Shown here piece by piece: positions 34,012-46,384 of a DNA stretch of 64,000 bases. The notes below the pieces were generated by a model that saw only the letters and a list, made by a program, of their open reading frames with translations, did not search any database and was not told where the DNA came from. The stretch lies in NCBI GenBank assembly GCA_022813625.1, contig JAKLMB010000004.1:496001-560000 (forward strand), in the 5' to 3' direction. Position 1 is the first letter of the stretch; the number at the start of each line of letters is the position of its first letter. The position numbers were made by a program, and so were the translations under genes. The stretch comes from Aaosphaeria pasadenensis. Taxonomy: Eukaryota > Ascomycota > Dothideomycetes > Pleosporales.

Positions 34012-36732
34012 TCACATGTTGGTGCTCACACTTCGTCTGGCATCTTGTGATTGCGGGCCCATGGCACCATGAGCTTGCATGTTTCGATGGAACGAACCGA
34101 TCTTTTGGAATCCCCTACATCAAAGGTCAGCAGGTGATGGATTAATACAATTCAGCATCCTGTACTCACTTGGCTAGATCAAAACCACCCTCCTCATCCA
34201 CCTCCTCGAACGATCCCAGGCTAGCACCCCGGACCATGCCACCGGCCATAGCGGAAGGAGCGAGGCTGTTGACATTGCTGTTTGAACGGGAGTGATGAGG
34301 AGCGGGCAGGTGAGCACGGCTGACTGGACGAGACAGTGTCCGGGTCGGGCTCTCTGGTGCAAGGTCCTCCTCTTTGTCATTGTCGTTGTCGTTCTCATCA
34401 TCATTGTCATTGTCATTTTCATTCTCCTCTTGGTCGTCTCCCTCTCGGCTATTAGCTTCATCCGGTAGCACCGGTGGTGAACTGGGTTGCACAGGCTCGT
34501 CTTCACCATGTTCACTGTCATCTTCCTTTTTCATCTTCGTAGGGCTGAGATCGAGAGGAGGAGCCTTTGCAGGCGTGCTCTCAATATCGAAGTACTTCCA
34601 GAAAGGGGCAGGACTGCTAAGCTGCAGGTACTGACTGGGCACGTGAACGGTCGAAGGGGGTGCCAAGCGGGGTGCATGCCTTGCGACCAAAGGGGTAATG
34701 AGACCGCCCATTCCGCCATTTGCGTTGATGGCCGTGCTATCCGAGTAAAGGGTAGGCGGAGAATGCGCGGAACGATCGCGTAGACCGCTGACACTGTGCT
34801 TTGAGGGGTCCACATTCGGTGAAGATGGAGCCTGTCCATGTTCGCGGTCTGACATCTGATGGTACGAGGCACCAGGGCCGTGGGCATCCTGGAAGAGCCT
34901 CTTTGCTGGTGTAGCGAATTTGGGTGCGTCATGATGTGTTGGCGATTGCTTGAGGCCACCGAAAGGGTTCTGAGGGCGTGGGCCACGGTCGGGAGTGTAT
35001 GATTCGTTCGCCATAGGGTAGGATGTCAATGGAGGTGTCGTGGAGCGCGCTTGAGTCTTCACCCTCGGAGGTCGAGGATCTTGCCTCCCGAAGATGTCAG
35101 AGTGAGTTTGACCTAGCACACCAACGAGTCGTTCCGTTGCTTGTGATGGTGGGTCGCGCATCGCAGGAGAATTCGGGCCGGAAGAGTCGAGTCGAACGGG
35201 GCCACCACCCTTCCGTGGATGGAAGATTTGTTTCTTGAGAAAATCTTCCCGTTCGGAATCCACGATTTTCCACTTCATACCCTTGCCTGGCTCATCTGTT
35301 CGGCGAGCTACCTTTTCGAAAGATTTGCTGAGGGACAGATTGTGCCGGATGGAATTCTAAAATGTGTTAATCGTTGCGGCGCAAGGGGGGAGTTAAGCGG
35401 ATGCAACTTACCTGCCAACCACCATTGGTGAACCGGAAGAATGCGTAGCGGTCCTTGATGTGCTGGTAGATGTTTGCCAGCGTGAGCATTTCTTCTGGAC
35501 TACTCAGAATGGCCTGGCCGATCAGTTGAGCGTAGCTGTGTGGCGGCTTGATATCACGGGCGCTGTCAGCACTGTAATCGATGTCATCGACACCATCCAA
35601 CATCATCCCACGTGGATAGAAGGGCGACCCCTTGCTCCGTGGGTCCTTCTCGGACGAACGTATCGCGAGAGGAGTGTCGGGTTGGGTGCGACCTGGGGTA
35701 GATGTCAATAAGCTGCTGTCGAACCCCTTTGCTGTCTGCCTATTCCGCGGGTGGGAGAGCGGCGGGAAAGGATCATAGTTCTCACGCTTGGGAGTAGGCC
35801 CGCCCTGATGAGCGTGGGGCAGAGAACGAGATGGCGGGTGGCCTTCCTTCTCGGACTCAGCGTCCATGTCAGGGCCGCTCTTGACCTGACGCCATAGCAT
35901 AGGATGGAACCGATCCTCTTGGTTGGCTAGGAGGAACAGCATCTGTGTGCCAAGGAGCCCGATGCAGATACCCGAGTGCAGCATGGCGCGAGTGCCCTTT
36001 TCGATGCTTCTGTCATCCAACTTGAGCCCATTGCGGCTATTAACTGTAATGAACCACTGTTGTTCCGTGCTGTCGAAGTCGATCTGCGCATGTACACGAG
36101 AGACCTGTCGATTTGGGCCAAGGTCGATATCTACCCCCCACTGGGCAACTGGATCATCTGCTTCGTCCTGGCCGGGATCCTGCGAGCTGGTGGGCGGATT
36201 TGGTCGCAAACGAGCGTCTGCTCGGCCGATCAGGAGGACCGTCTTCTGTACGAAGAAACACCAGTCGCGGGCTGCGATCTTAGCAAAGGCAGCTATGTTT
36301 CGTCCTTCATTCCTCCTGGCCTGTAGATCATTCGCGTAGTCGACGGCGGCATTGGGGGTGTAGTCGCGGGGTGTGCGCAAGGAGGCGATGATCATGTTTT
36401 GCCTCTCGATTGGATCGGATGGGAACTCTTCCTCTTGGCCATTCGGGAGGGTCGCGTTCGAGTCCTGGCTGGCGACAGACTCGGTGATTCGTGTTCTTGG
36501 GAGGTCTTCGACACCAGCGGGGGCGGCGGCGCGGTCGGAGCCATTCAACTGCGGGGAGAGGGAGGTTAACATTAACCTCTATAGAAGGGGGAGGTAGAAG
36601 GCTACTACTTACCCGTCTGCGTTTCCTGGAAGGAGTGGTTATGGAATCTGGGGTATCGGCGTCCGACTGTTGGTGAGGCTCAGGCAGCTGGCGAGTGCGC
36701 AAGCCTGACCTCCTGGTCGACGAGGGCGGCAT
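34012..36732 (-). CDS. FHA + forkhead transcription factor, Fkh1/Fkh2-like (848 aa, four exons)
   Basis: Exons are 36732-36613, 36548-35412, 35356-34170 and 34114-34012; introns are 64, 55 and 55 bp. Domain order: basic N terminus (P-S-R-K-R-R-R), an FHA domain at about residues 125-235 (L-L-I-G-R-A-D, V-S-R-V-H-A-Q-I and N-S-R-N-G-L), then a forkhead at about 374-455 (K-P-P-H-S-Y-A-Q-L-I, N-G-G-W-Q joined across an intron to N-S-I-R-H-N-L-S-L). FHA domains bind phosphothreonine; yeast Fkh1/Fkh2 control mitotic gene clusters with Mcm1/Ndd1, and a like role is inferred. The tail has an acidic Asp-Asn repeat. I extend the model through a fourth exon (F-Q-K-I-G-S-F-H) because a GTGAGT donor, a CTGAC branch and a TAG acceptor fit; without it the protein stops at 34166. 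Confidence 0.92.
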
Positions 36733-36738
36733 GTTGCC

Positions 36739-36765
36739 GTGTATGTGTATGTGTATGTGTATGTG
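36739..36765. repeat. (GTGTAT)n microsatellite
   Basis: About four hexamer units within the presumed leader, immediately upstream of the forkhead ATG. Confidence 0.8.
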
Positions 36766-37580
36766 CGTTCGTGGATGTGTGCGTAGCGGGTGTGCGTGTG
36801 TCTGGTGAATCCCAAGCAGGGACGGTTAGAGGGAATGGATAGAAGACGAAAGTGAAGAGAAGCAAGGTGAAGTGGAGCGGAGTGGCGTCGACAAGATGGT
36901 TGGTGGTGGATGAGAGAGTTGTTTGGGTGTGGGCGGATACGGGTTGCAGGGTTGGGTAGGTGGGTGTTGGTGTTTGTGTGTACGTGTGTACGTGTGTATG
37001 TGTATGGGGTTGATGATGTTGATTATGATGATGATGTACGGTGATGTAGGGTATGTGATGACGGAAGGCGGGTTCCTCTACAAAGGGAACGTCGCCCCAC
37101 CGAAGGGTCGAGGAGCGCGCTCACCACAGCCAAAATCCTGCCACTTCCTCCCCTCCAGAATGTGGGTTAGGCGTCACTTGCGCGACTGGGAGCGACGGTC
37201 GAGAGTGCGATTACTTGGGAGGAGCGAGCCAGGGCGCGCGCGCAGGGAGTTTGAGAGTGTCGTCGTAGGATGGAAGATTCGGCTGGTGTTCGCGGTGTGG
37301 GACGATGAGGATGTGGGATGTATGTAGGTACGGTACGGAGTAGGTAAAAGATGGAATCGACCGTGTTTTTCGCTAGGATTATTGTTTGTTGTTGATTTCT
37401 CTTCACGGGACGCGAAAAGAGGAGTTGGAGGAGGCGACGGCGGCGAAACGGCGGCGGCGAGTTATTGGGTAGCGTGGAACTTGGGGAGAGGGAGGACGCG
37501 AAGAGAGTGTGTGTTTGTGTGTGTTGGGTGAGTGTCGAGTGTTGTCGAGTGTCAAGTGAGGAGGATGGATGTGCGCAGGG

Positions 37581-37611
37581 GTGTGTGTGTGGGTGTGTGT
37601 GTGTGTGTGTG
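37581..37611. repeat. (GT)n microsatellite
   Basis: Dinucleotide tract of GT with one GGG interruption. Confidence 0.85.
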
Positions 37612-38680
37612 AATGGGAAAGTTAACGGGTAGTTTAATAGTGAGTAAGAGAGGAAGAGAGTAAGAGGTGAACAGTCAATTAATGATTAATCATTTGGTAG
37701 AACTGCAAATGGACAACTTTTGCTGCGACAAGTGAAAACAAGTGACAAGTGACTGGCAATAATCATCCACCCATCCATTCAAGTCAATATTTGGGTCGAG
37801 GGAAGGAAGGAACGAACAATTACAATTATTGTGCAACTGCCCTAGCCCGCAAAAGACGCGCGGGTCTCGTGACTCCCTCTCTACTTCCTCAACCTCATCC
37901 GCCACCCACTCTCCCATCTCTTCTTACCCAAGGTTTCTCATTAATTGAACCTTGAGAACTCACGATTCGTGACTCGTAACTGGAACAATAAATAACGCTT
38001 CCACCCATCATCATTCAAATCAATAACAAAAACATCCATCAACCAAAGACTAGTTGACTGATTACGGAGCTGCTGCTCTCCCAATTCATCAAACTCATGT
38101 TCCTACTCAAGCAGGTAGACCGACAAGCCACAGGTTCATTGTACCGACCACACTATTCTCACCCAACGATACCAGCCAGTCCACCTGCTACCATTGGATG
38201 CACGCAGTCCAGACCAACCGTGATAGCGCAGTTGCAATGTTGCCAAACAAACGCAGACTCACACTTACGTATCTGACCCTGGCCGAATCCAAACGTCTCA
38301 CTTGCACTTTCTGTTTGCAAGCAGGATTTCCCATCCGAATAAGCGAACAGGCTGATGAACAGACGGAACGGACGAACAAGGCCGTGCGGGCGAGACCACA
38401 ACAGAGTAGAAAAAAACTGTTAGTAAATACAAGAGACGGGATGAGAAGAGTAGCAAAAAAAAAGGCCGAAGGACGCGCTTAGTCGCTCCACCGGATATCG
38501 TCATCGAGCATGAGAAAAAAATACGCGAACGGTGTGCGCTTTTCCCCTTCCCTCGCGTACCCCAACCACCGTTTCCCGTTCCCATCAACTCAGCACACAG
38601 ATGCAGTAAAGATGGACAACAATCCCTGGGCTTTGGGTATTTGTTATTTTGTTGATTCGTCGCTGACCCTCGACTGACCC

Positions 38681-38704
38681 TAACTAACTAACTAACTAAC
38701 TAAC
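38681..38704. repeat. (TAAC)6 microsatellite
   Basis: Six perfect TAAC units. Confidence 0.9.
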
Positions 38705-39444
38705 TTCATGCAAGTCACCGTCCGTTGGGAGTTCGCAGAAATAGATGATGGTTTGTAAATAGGATAGGCATGCATCCAAGTACAATACGAGGTATCTCGT
38801 TATCCGTGTGTTATCGCACTAATGATGCGCCTATCGATATCGATAAACAAGGCAGGCGCAGGTTGGTCGTTCCTTCCCTCCCTTTGGTTGTGACTTGTGA
38901 CCGTTGACTTGGCCGTTGGGATCCGGCCAGTACCGGCAGGCATGTCATCATTCATCAGTCATCACCTACCAAGCAACTTTACCCGCATCCTACAATTCTT
39001 CCTCTCGCTTGTTCTTGCAGATGTTGTTACTAGACTCCAGATATTCATTCCCTCTCGCTCACAATCACCATCGCCATTCAGTATAGATAGTTATCATCAA
39101 TTGAAAAAGATTCATCATCATTTGATTGGCTTCAACCCTACATTCCTCTCATCCATGACTTTCCCCTGTCCCTCCTTTTGATATCGTGAGTCGAATCATG
39201 CACATGTCCCTGATTCGCCCTTTCATTCATTATACCCAAAAAAACCGTAAGGAAGAAACCAAATCATGACCCGCTTCCGCTCTGACATCGTCGTTATCGT
39301 CGTCAAAGATGCGAGCCCAAAAATGAATTCCCCGAAAGAATCGAAGAGACGAAAGAATGATTAAAATAATAGCCCCCTTCACTACCACAACCATCACGTA
39401 GTGATACCATTAACATCGTGAAATAAGACTCTCAAAAAAGAACC

Positions 39445-42400
39445 TCAATTACCACCGCTCGCATATCCAGAAAGATCCAACTCCCCCGTCAACGGCAAAC
39501 TCCTCGAGCTGCCCCCGACGAAAACCGTCTTCTTATCCTCCGTGATGACCCAATTCTGCGCCGCGGTATCCCAGCTCGACAGATCCCTCCTCGTGACGTC
39601 CGCGTTAAACGTCGCCGACTGCCCGGGTGCAACGCTCAACCTCTCGAAGTTCCGCAGCACGACCTTCGGCTCGTTGGGACCGAGGTTGACGTATAGCTGC
39701 ACGACTTCCTCGCCGGGCACCTCGCCTGTGTTTGTGATGGTCGCCGTGACGTGGAAGAGGACGTCCCAGAGCTGGGGGTTGCCGCCGGGGGCGCCGCCGG
39801 CCGGGATGCGGGACTGTGGTGAGCCGTCTTGGGCGCCCGCGGGCAGCTCGACCTCGATGCCGTATTCGGGATCCTGCGAGGCCTCGCGGAGGTCGGTCGA
39901 GTTGAGGTACGGGTAGATGTATTTGTCGACGTACGTTAGGTTGGCGGGCCATTGGTACTCGCTGGCGTCGGTGCTGAAGTTGCCCAGGACGGGGGCTGCT
40001 TTGGTTTGGCCGGCTGTTGGGGTATAGGGCCCTGCGGGGATCTTCTGGATGTTGAGGTCCGAGTACTCGAAGGTGGTGTAGCTGAGGCCGAAGCCGAATT
40101 CGTAGGTCGGGGTGATGTTCTTCTTGTCGAAGATGCGGTAGTCGATGAAGACGCCCTCGTTGAAGTTGTCCTGCGGGGAGGATGAGTTGTTGGTGGGTTC
40201 GTAGATGAGGTCGGGGCCGTAGTCGGATTCTTGCGCGCCCCAAGTGAAGGGTGTCTTGCCGCCTGGGTTTACGCGTCCGTAGAGCACGTCGGCGATCGAG
40301 TTACCGGATTGTTCGCCGGGGAGACCGGCCCTGTGTGATCATGTTAGCTTGTATGGAATACATGTGGTGTTAAACATGTAACATGGTTAGGATAAGATAA
40401 GAGAAGTGGTTTACATACCAGACGATAGCTGTGATGTTGGGGTTGTTCTTGTATTCCTCGATGATGACGGGACCGACCGAGTGAATCACAAGGACGGTGT
40501 TGTTGCACGATGCAGAAACGTTCCTGATCAACTTGTCACCGTCCTGCCAGAACGTGAGGTTGTTCCTGTCGCCCATGTTGCCGTCCACGGTGATGTATCC
40601 CTCGCCCGAATCGGCATTAACGAAGACGAGAGAGACAGATGCCTGCTTCGCGAGCGCGTCGATCTGGTTGTAGGCCCAGTTGTCCACGACAGACTGGATC
40701 ACGCCACCGTTCGCGAGGACCTCAGACTTGATGGCCTCAAGAGGCGTCACGAGAAAGGGGTAGAATGCGGTTCCCGAGCCCCAGCCCATTGCCAGCGTAC
40801 CGTTATCGCAGCCATGGTCGGGACATCCATTGGGGCCGTACGGGTTCTCGGTCGAGTCGTCGCCGAACACTGCGGTGAACTTCTCCTTGCCGGAGAGTGG
40901 CAGGACGCCGCCCTCGTTTTTGAGCAGAACGGTCGAGCGCGCGGCAGACAGACGGATCGCTTGCGTGTGGCCGTCGCGTACGTCCACGTGCTGGTTGATC
41001 AGGCCGTATCCCTCTTTAGCGAAGAAGTGCTGGAAGCCGTAGGTGTCGAGCGCCCAGCTGTTGAAGTTGGTGGGTTTGGCGACCTTGTCGCGGCCGACGT
41101 AGTAGTATGCTGCCATGATGCGAGTCGCGGCATCGTCGAGGCGCCATTGCGGGAGTGTACCGTTCAGCACCGAGATGGTGAGGTTGGTACCCCAGAATGA
41201 GGCACCGCTGTCGAAGTCAGTATCACCGGGCATCGTCATGTCCAGGCCTGCGAATGTGCTCGCAACGCCGGAGTGCTGCGCATCCCAGTCCGACATGATG
41301 AATCCCTGGAAGCCCAGTTCGCCCTTAAGGATGTAGTTTTGGAGGTACGAATTTTGGCAGCCCTGCGAGTTGTTGATCTTGTTGTAGGAGCACATGATCG
41401 AGCCCGTGCCGGCACGTACGGCGTCGGCGAAAGGCCAGAGGTACAACTCGTGCAGAGTCTTATCGTCGAGGTTCGAGCTGATGGCATCCACGAATCCTTG
41501 GTCTTCGAAATTTCCTGGCGAGCGGAAGTGCTCCTGTTCGTTCATGATGTAATGCTTCGTGCAAGCAATGACACCGGCATCTTGGATGCCTCGAACGGTC
41601 TCGGCAACAGCAATGCCAGAGAGAACGGGGTCAGGACTAAAGCCTTCCCAGTTGCGACCGCCCTTGGGGTTGCGGCCTAGGGGACCGACGACGGGACCGA
41701 GCTGTACGTCAACTCCCTTGTCGCGGTGTTCTGAACCCATTTGGTAGCCGCGGCGATACCACTCAGCGCGATCCCAGGCAGCAGCAATGGTTCCTCCGGA
41801 GGGGAAAGCGGAAACATAGTCGGCGAATCGAATACCAAGTGGGGAGTCTTGCATGCAGAGAGAAGGAAATCCTAGGCGCGGAATCTCTCCCACGTTACCG
41901 ACACTGGAAATGTGAGTTGATGGCGTAGTATAGAGACAATTAATGCATACCATGCTTCTCCCTGCCAGCCTACACCTGTGGTGAGATTGACTTTCTCGAG
42001 CAGAGTCAGCTGTGAGACAAATGCCTGAGCCTTTGTGTATGCCTCTGCCCAGTCGCCTGAGCCGTCGAGCCAACTGTCCCACAATTAGCACGAATGATCG
42101 GGCCTGCATGTATAATTCTGATTTATTCCTGATGGTACATACGGGCTTGGATAAAATGGGGGGCTATATGCATCGTTAAGTTCGTTGGTGGTGCCGTTTG
42201 TGTTGGGAATGGTGGTGTTCTCGGTCTTGTTTACTCGTCAGCACAACAATAAACAATCAACTTGAGCTAGGAATTGTACTTGACGCAAGAAAGGAAACAC
42301 CGAAAGAGCAAAATTTAGAAGACCTTGCACCATCGCGACAGCTCCTCAATGGGGGTTTACCTCCGTTCGAGTGCAGTCTGTGGAGGTACTCGTGGTTGTG

Positions 42401-42495
42401 GTGGAGAGAAGGGTTGAAATGGTTGAACCTACAGGAACGGTGGTTTGGGCCTCCGCAAGGCCGACGGCCAGAAATGCTTGAACAAGCCACAACAT
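39445..42495 (-). CDS. Secreted GH3 beta-glucosidase (903 aa, five exons)
   Basis: Exons are 42495-42361, 42225-42143, 42073-41951, 41903-40419 and 40330-39445. A signal peptide (MLWLVQAFLAVGLAEA, then Q) is followed by a Ser/Thr-rich stretch likely to be O-glycosylated. The GH3 TIM-barrel domain follows: L-T-T-G-V-G-W-Q-G-E-A, C-V-G-N-V-G, R-L-G-F-P-S-L-C-M-Q-D-S-P-L-G-I-R, G-R-N-W-E-G-F-S-P-D-P, K-H-Y-I-M-N-E-Q-E and the nucleophile in M-S-D-W-D (Asp about residue 319). Then come the alpha/beta sandwich and, from about 760, the fibronectin-III-like domain. The enzyme removes terminal beta-glucose from cellobiose and oligosaccharides outside the cell. Exon 2 uses an AAG acceptor, the least certain junction. 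Possible CreA-type SYGGRG sites lie upstream at 42768 and 42849. Confidence 0.93.
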
Positions 42496-42654
42496 GACGT
42501 CTCGCCTGTGCGCACCAGAGACTACGATATGGCAAAGAGAGTGCCGCAATGGATACTGGGTCACCCAATTAAATTAAGATTACTATGTGCCACTTGTTGT
42601 TTGTGACTGTGTCGTATCAAGGGGAGGCAGAGAGTATGTGAGGTGTACTGTGTA

Positions 42655-42673
42655 CTCGCTCGCTCGCTCGCTC
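42655..42673. repeat. (CTCG)n microsatellite
   Basis: Nearly five tandem CTCG units upstream of the beta-glucosidase. Confidence 0.8.
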
Positions 42674-43365
42674 AGGGCCAACAACACAGGCAAAGGCAAG
42701 GGGAAAAGACGAGCTTTTTATTCCCTCTGATCGTCTGATGGGGATTTGATCTGACTGATCTGATGAGCTGGGGGTGGAGCTATGGCAGGGATTCAGGGGA
42801 TGCCCCGTCTGCTAAGCTCTGCGCCGAGCATTGCCTCTCCCGTCGGGGGCGGAGGGACGACATGGACAGACGTGGAGACATGCGTAGAGCAGGTGGTCAG
42901 TGCCTGCTGATCACTCCATACGTATTCGCCGCCCCTAAGCCCGTCGTCCATTTTCGGCCCATCATCCTCGTCCTTCTGTCAAATTACTTGTATTGATCAA
43001 TAATGTGTGTGTCTGCTCAAATAGAACCCGATTTCCAAGTGGTGGTGGCGGCGTGATCTCCGGTCCGCATCGGACGGCTCCACTAGATGCATAGGCATCT
43101 TATGGGGGAATACCATCGAAAGGAACATCCTCTGTCCCTTCTCTCTCTGACCGATACCAAGGTCGACGATGGTGCATTGTGTATTGCCGGATCCTGTACC
43201 TCACAAGGCCCAAGGTCAAGTTCAGTTCCTAGGTCCTTACATCAGACAGGGTTCTGCCTCCTCCCTTGAAGACGGATCTCCCAGGATAGCTGACCAAACC
43301 CATGTCAACATCATCTCATCAATATGTCAATCGTCATTACCTGCGATGGCCCTGCCGTTGGCCTG

Positions 43366-43415
43366 GTAGCAGCGAGTAGCAGCAAGTAGCATCAGGTAGC
43401 ATCAGGTAGCATCAC
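43366..43415. repeat. 10-bp minisatellite, five units of GTAGCAKCRR
   Basis: Five contiguous decamers: GTAGCAGCGA, GTAGCAGCAA, GTAGCATCAG, GTAGCATCAG and GTAGCATCAC. Confidence 0.9.
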
Positions 43416-44140
43416 CTCTCTCCCAATAAGCTGCAAGCCGTTCCCGCAGCCAACGCGTCCAGCCGCTGGCTCTAGCTCTGCACGCTGACCGAGGTGTCTT
43501 GGTGTACGATGGGTAACGGGACAACAGATGGAGACGGCGCGGGGTTGACGTAGTACAACAGCGTTGCCTCAAGCCTCTCCATTGTGCAGAGAAGCTGTGG
43601 GCTGAATTCCTGTTCAAACGGTGGGCTGCATAGGTAGTAGGTATTTGTTGACGTGCACAGTGGCTAATACGGTGTTTGATTCGTGGAATACACGGAGTGG
43701 AACTTGGCCAGTCGTTCCCTGTCTTCTGGCGTCTTTTTTTCTACGCGTCTTGATGATGATGCTGATGATGATGGATGGGAGATCCTCGGCCAATTCCTGG
43801 GCAAACTCATCTCCGCACCCCGATGTGCACTAGCAAACGGCCCTTTCTCCACGACAGTGCTTAAGAAACGGAGAGTATATGCGCTGCCTCCACACTTAAT
43901 CCTTGCTTTCTTTTCTTCTTCCCTGTCTTCTTAAAAGTATCTTGTACATCAGACGACTCACAAACTATCCTCTACCCGGTTGATTTACTCGGTACTTCCA
44001 ATGTCAACAAAACACCCCTCACGGCCTATGCAGTACATCCATAGACATTCATCTACGGCTGGCTAACTTCCCGAGCCCCAAGATGCGGGTTGGCACTCTG
44101 CCGACTATGGAAGGTAGTACAAGGGACACAACGGCTTGTC

Positions 44141-44986
44141 TCAGCCGTCACAGGACCTACTCCACAAGCCAAGGCTCTCGTCCTGAGGCATCGTGAAGTC
44201 ATACGCAAGGTGGTGTCTTCCATACATACAAATCATTGTTCCTAGACCATCATAAGTTCTCACCGAAGGGAACTCGGTCCGCTTATCCAGCATGGAATGG
44301 ACATCATTCACGATGGAGAAGCGAGGAAAAGCCAAGCATTGTCAACATTCCAGATAGAACCGCCTTCTTTTGACAAAAGCTTTTCAGGCCGACTGTGCGA
44401 AGTAGACATTCCAATAACTAGATCTACATTTGTAACTCTCTTCCAGAGTTTGTTCGCATCTTCGGCTTCGTGCTCCGTCGCAACCTTCTTGCCACCAGGT
44501 GCCATGCCAGAATGTATGCATTTCTCATGTTACATGTGTACTCCTTGCCGTCGCTGAAATCATTACGCCTCCTATGCTTTCATGGACGCTCACGAATCCT
44601 ACATCGGCGCTGCAATGATTACATCCTCGGTTCGTGTCATTTATTTGGATTCGGCAGAATAATCTCCGAACAAGCCGGGACCAGGGTACGATGCTGAAGC
44701 AGACCTGGATAGTTTTAATAAATGTCGATGGCGGCTGTTGTGCGCATTGAATTTCAATGGTATAATTGGCTTCCTCTTCGCCTTCGTTGGCTGGATTTGA
44801 AACATTATCCGCCACAATGGCATTATTTGCCAGTGCCATATATCGGATTTCTCTGTGGGACAAAGAGGGCATGGTTGGCCATAACATATACGAGACATGG
44901 CTCGTGTTTTCTGTCGCTGCATGTAGATTCAGGGCTTTTTGTGCTGGGATTTGTGCAATGTTTTGATCGATACAATTCAATATCAT
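44141..44986 (-). pseudogene. Possible remnant of a coding sequence (unrecognised)
   Basis: Minus-strand frames 44986-44525, 44505-44308 and 44335-44141 follow one another in different registers and read like protein, for example D-A-N-K-L-W-K-R-V-T-N-V-D-L-V-I-G-M and I-V-N-D-V-H-S-M-L-D-K-R. The second string vaguely recalls the N-terminal region of fungal cytochromes P450 (x-x-L-L-D-K-R), but no heme-binding motif is present, so I do not assign it. It may equally be chance. No splice sites join the pieces convincingly. Confidence 0.2.
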
Positions 44987-46319
44987 GAACTAGCGCGTCG
45001 TCGAAACGTCTGTAGGACACTGATTTGATCGTGCCACTTTCCGACACCATTGAACCCAGAAAATATTGAGCGGCAGAAGGGGAAATTAAATGGCTTTGAA
45101 TTTACTCTTGAATCAAATCGTAGGGATTTTGCTAAGACTTTGAGCGCCAATGGATGTCAGCGAGCAAAAGGATAGCTCTTGAAAGCACAAAATCTGGGAA
45201 TGACGACTTCAGGTCGAAATAAGGCAATACTGAAGCGATGTGGAAAAAGTGACAACCCTAGGAATCGCCTTGTGTTAATTGTTCGTTATGAAGACCTTGG
45301 ATATAAAAATCGAAGGGGGCACTGTTGAACCCCCAAGACTTGTGACTAACATACCGTTTGATATATATAGCTACTTGTATCTTAGTATAGTCATAGAAAG
45401 ACCTTGCCGTGCTTCATGGCGAATGCTCGTTCTATTCGATCAACGGAAAAAGCCAATCCAAGGACCTTGTAATTGTTTCATCGGAAACTTCCCAGATTGA
45501 TCGATTCCGTGTAGTCATTCCTATCGTATTAGGTTAGGTGTGTCAGTTCTCATGACTCTAGATCCTACTTCTTGTAGGATTGAAGGGCGGTGACTGTGCG
45601 GTTTGGTGGCGGTGCAGGAGGAGGGCTGAATGTTGTAACAACATGTGTACTTGTCTTCTGCTGTACAGAGACAATTCTTGCTAAAGAGATCACAAACACT
45701 TCAATGCGCGCTCGAATACTTAAGTAGCATTGGATTTTGATTCTTTATACGGAGTACTCATTTTAGAATGTCAACAATTATTTAATGGGCGAGTGCAAGA
45801 CTGATCCAAGTACTTAGGCAGATGTCTCACTAAGCTTAATCGGGTAACGTAGATCGTCCTCCGCTGACCAGTCTCGTCCAACTTCACACGTCGATGACTC
45901 CATCTTCATCATCAGCTTCACATCCCAAACGAGTTGAAGGGCGAAGGGCAAGGGGATGCCATAGGATAGAGAGCAAAGACACAGCCCCCAAATTAAGTTG
46001 GGGATCAATTGCCATCTCCCAGGTCTGACGATAGTATGGTTCTGGAACCCGCCTACCAATGAACATACTACAAGCATGAAGTTACCGAGTAGACAAGACC
46101 AGAGAATCGGATATCATTCGACTAATTGAGAAACTCGCTATTCCTGAAATCCCCATGGTTAAAATGTCAGCTGTGGGGATTCGCGCAGCGCCATGGTTTG
46201 CTTGACCAATAAATGTACATCGAATCATGAGGCTGCCTGCAGGCAACACTTTGGTTTCTCACTCTCGAATACAGCATTGAGTCAACCGTTGAGGCACGGA
46301 CATATATAGATTTCCCAAG

Positions 46320-46329
46320 TATATATATA
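46320..46329 (+). promoter_or_regulatory. TATA element of the RBR ligase gene
   Basis: TATATATATA lies 55-65 bp upstream of the ATG at 46385, with a second TATATA at 46303-46308. Position and context fit a core promoter; the transcript leader would be only about 30 bases long. Confidence 0.55.
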
Positions 46330-46384
46330 CCCTCATCCATCTAGTGATGTACAAAGTTCTTCATCGAATCTTTTTTCTCAAATC

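Larger units (their letters stand above)
36733..39444. other. Upstream region of the forkhead gene, no gene seen
   Basis: 2.7 kb. 36733-37620 is G/T-rich on the plus strand, so CA-rich on the forkhead sense strand, with (GTGTAT)n and (GT)n repeats. One TACGGAGTA occurs at 37334. A (TAAC)6 repeat lies at 38681-38704. The last 300 bp are the 3' flank of the beta-glucosidase gene. No coding frame is recognised. Confidence 0.5.
42496..46384. other. 3.9-kb divergent intergenic region with unrecognised fragments
   Basis: This separates the beta-glucosidase (minus) and the RBR ligase (plus). The left kilobase carries a (CTCG)n repeat and candidate carbon-repression sites. A decamer minisatellite lies at 43366-43415. 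Between 44141 and 44986 the minus strand has three adjacent frames with protein-like composition but no recognised domain. TACGGAGTA occurs at 45748. A TATA element lies near the RBR start. Confidence 0.5.

Noticed and set aside
40406..41200. 264-codon frame antisense to the beta-glucosidase
   Set aside because: A mirror of a GC-rich exon; the sense strand carries all GH3 motifs.
42493..42564. More upstream start for the beta-glucosidase
   Set aside because: The 42495 ATG gives a clean secretory signal peptide; a longer N terminus would bury it behind charged and His-rich residues.
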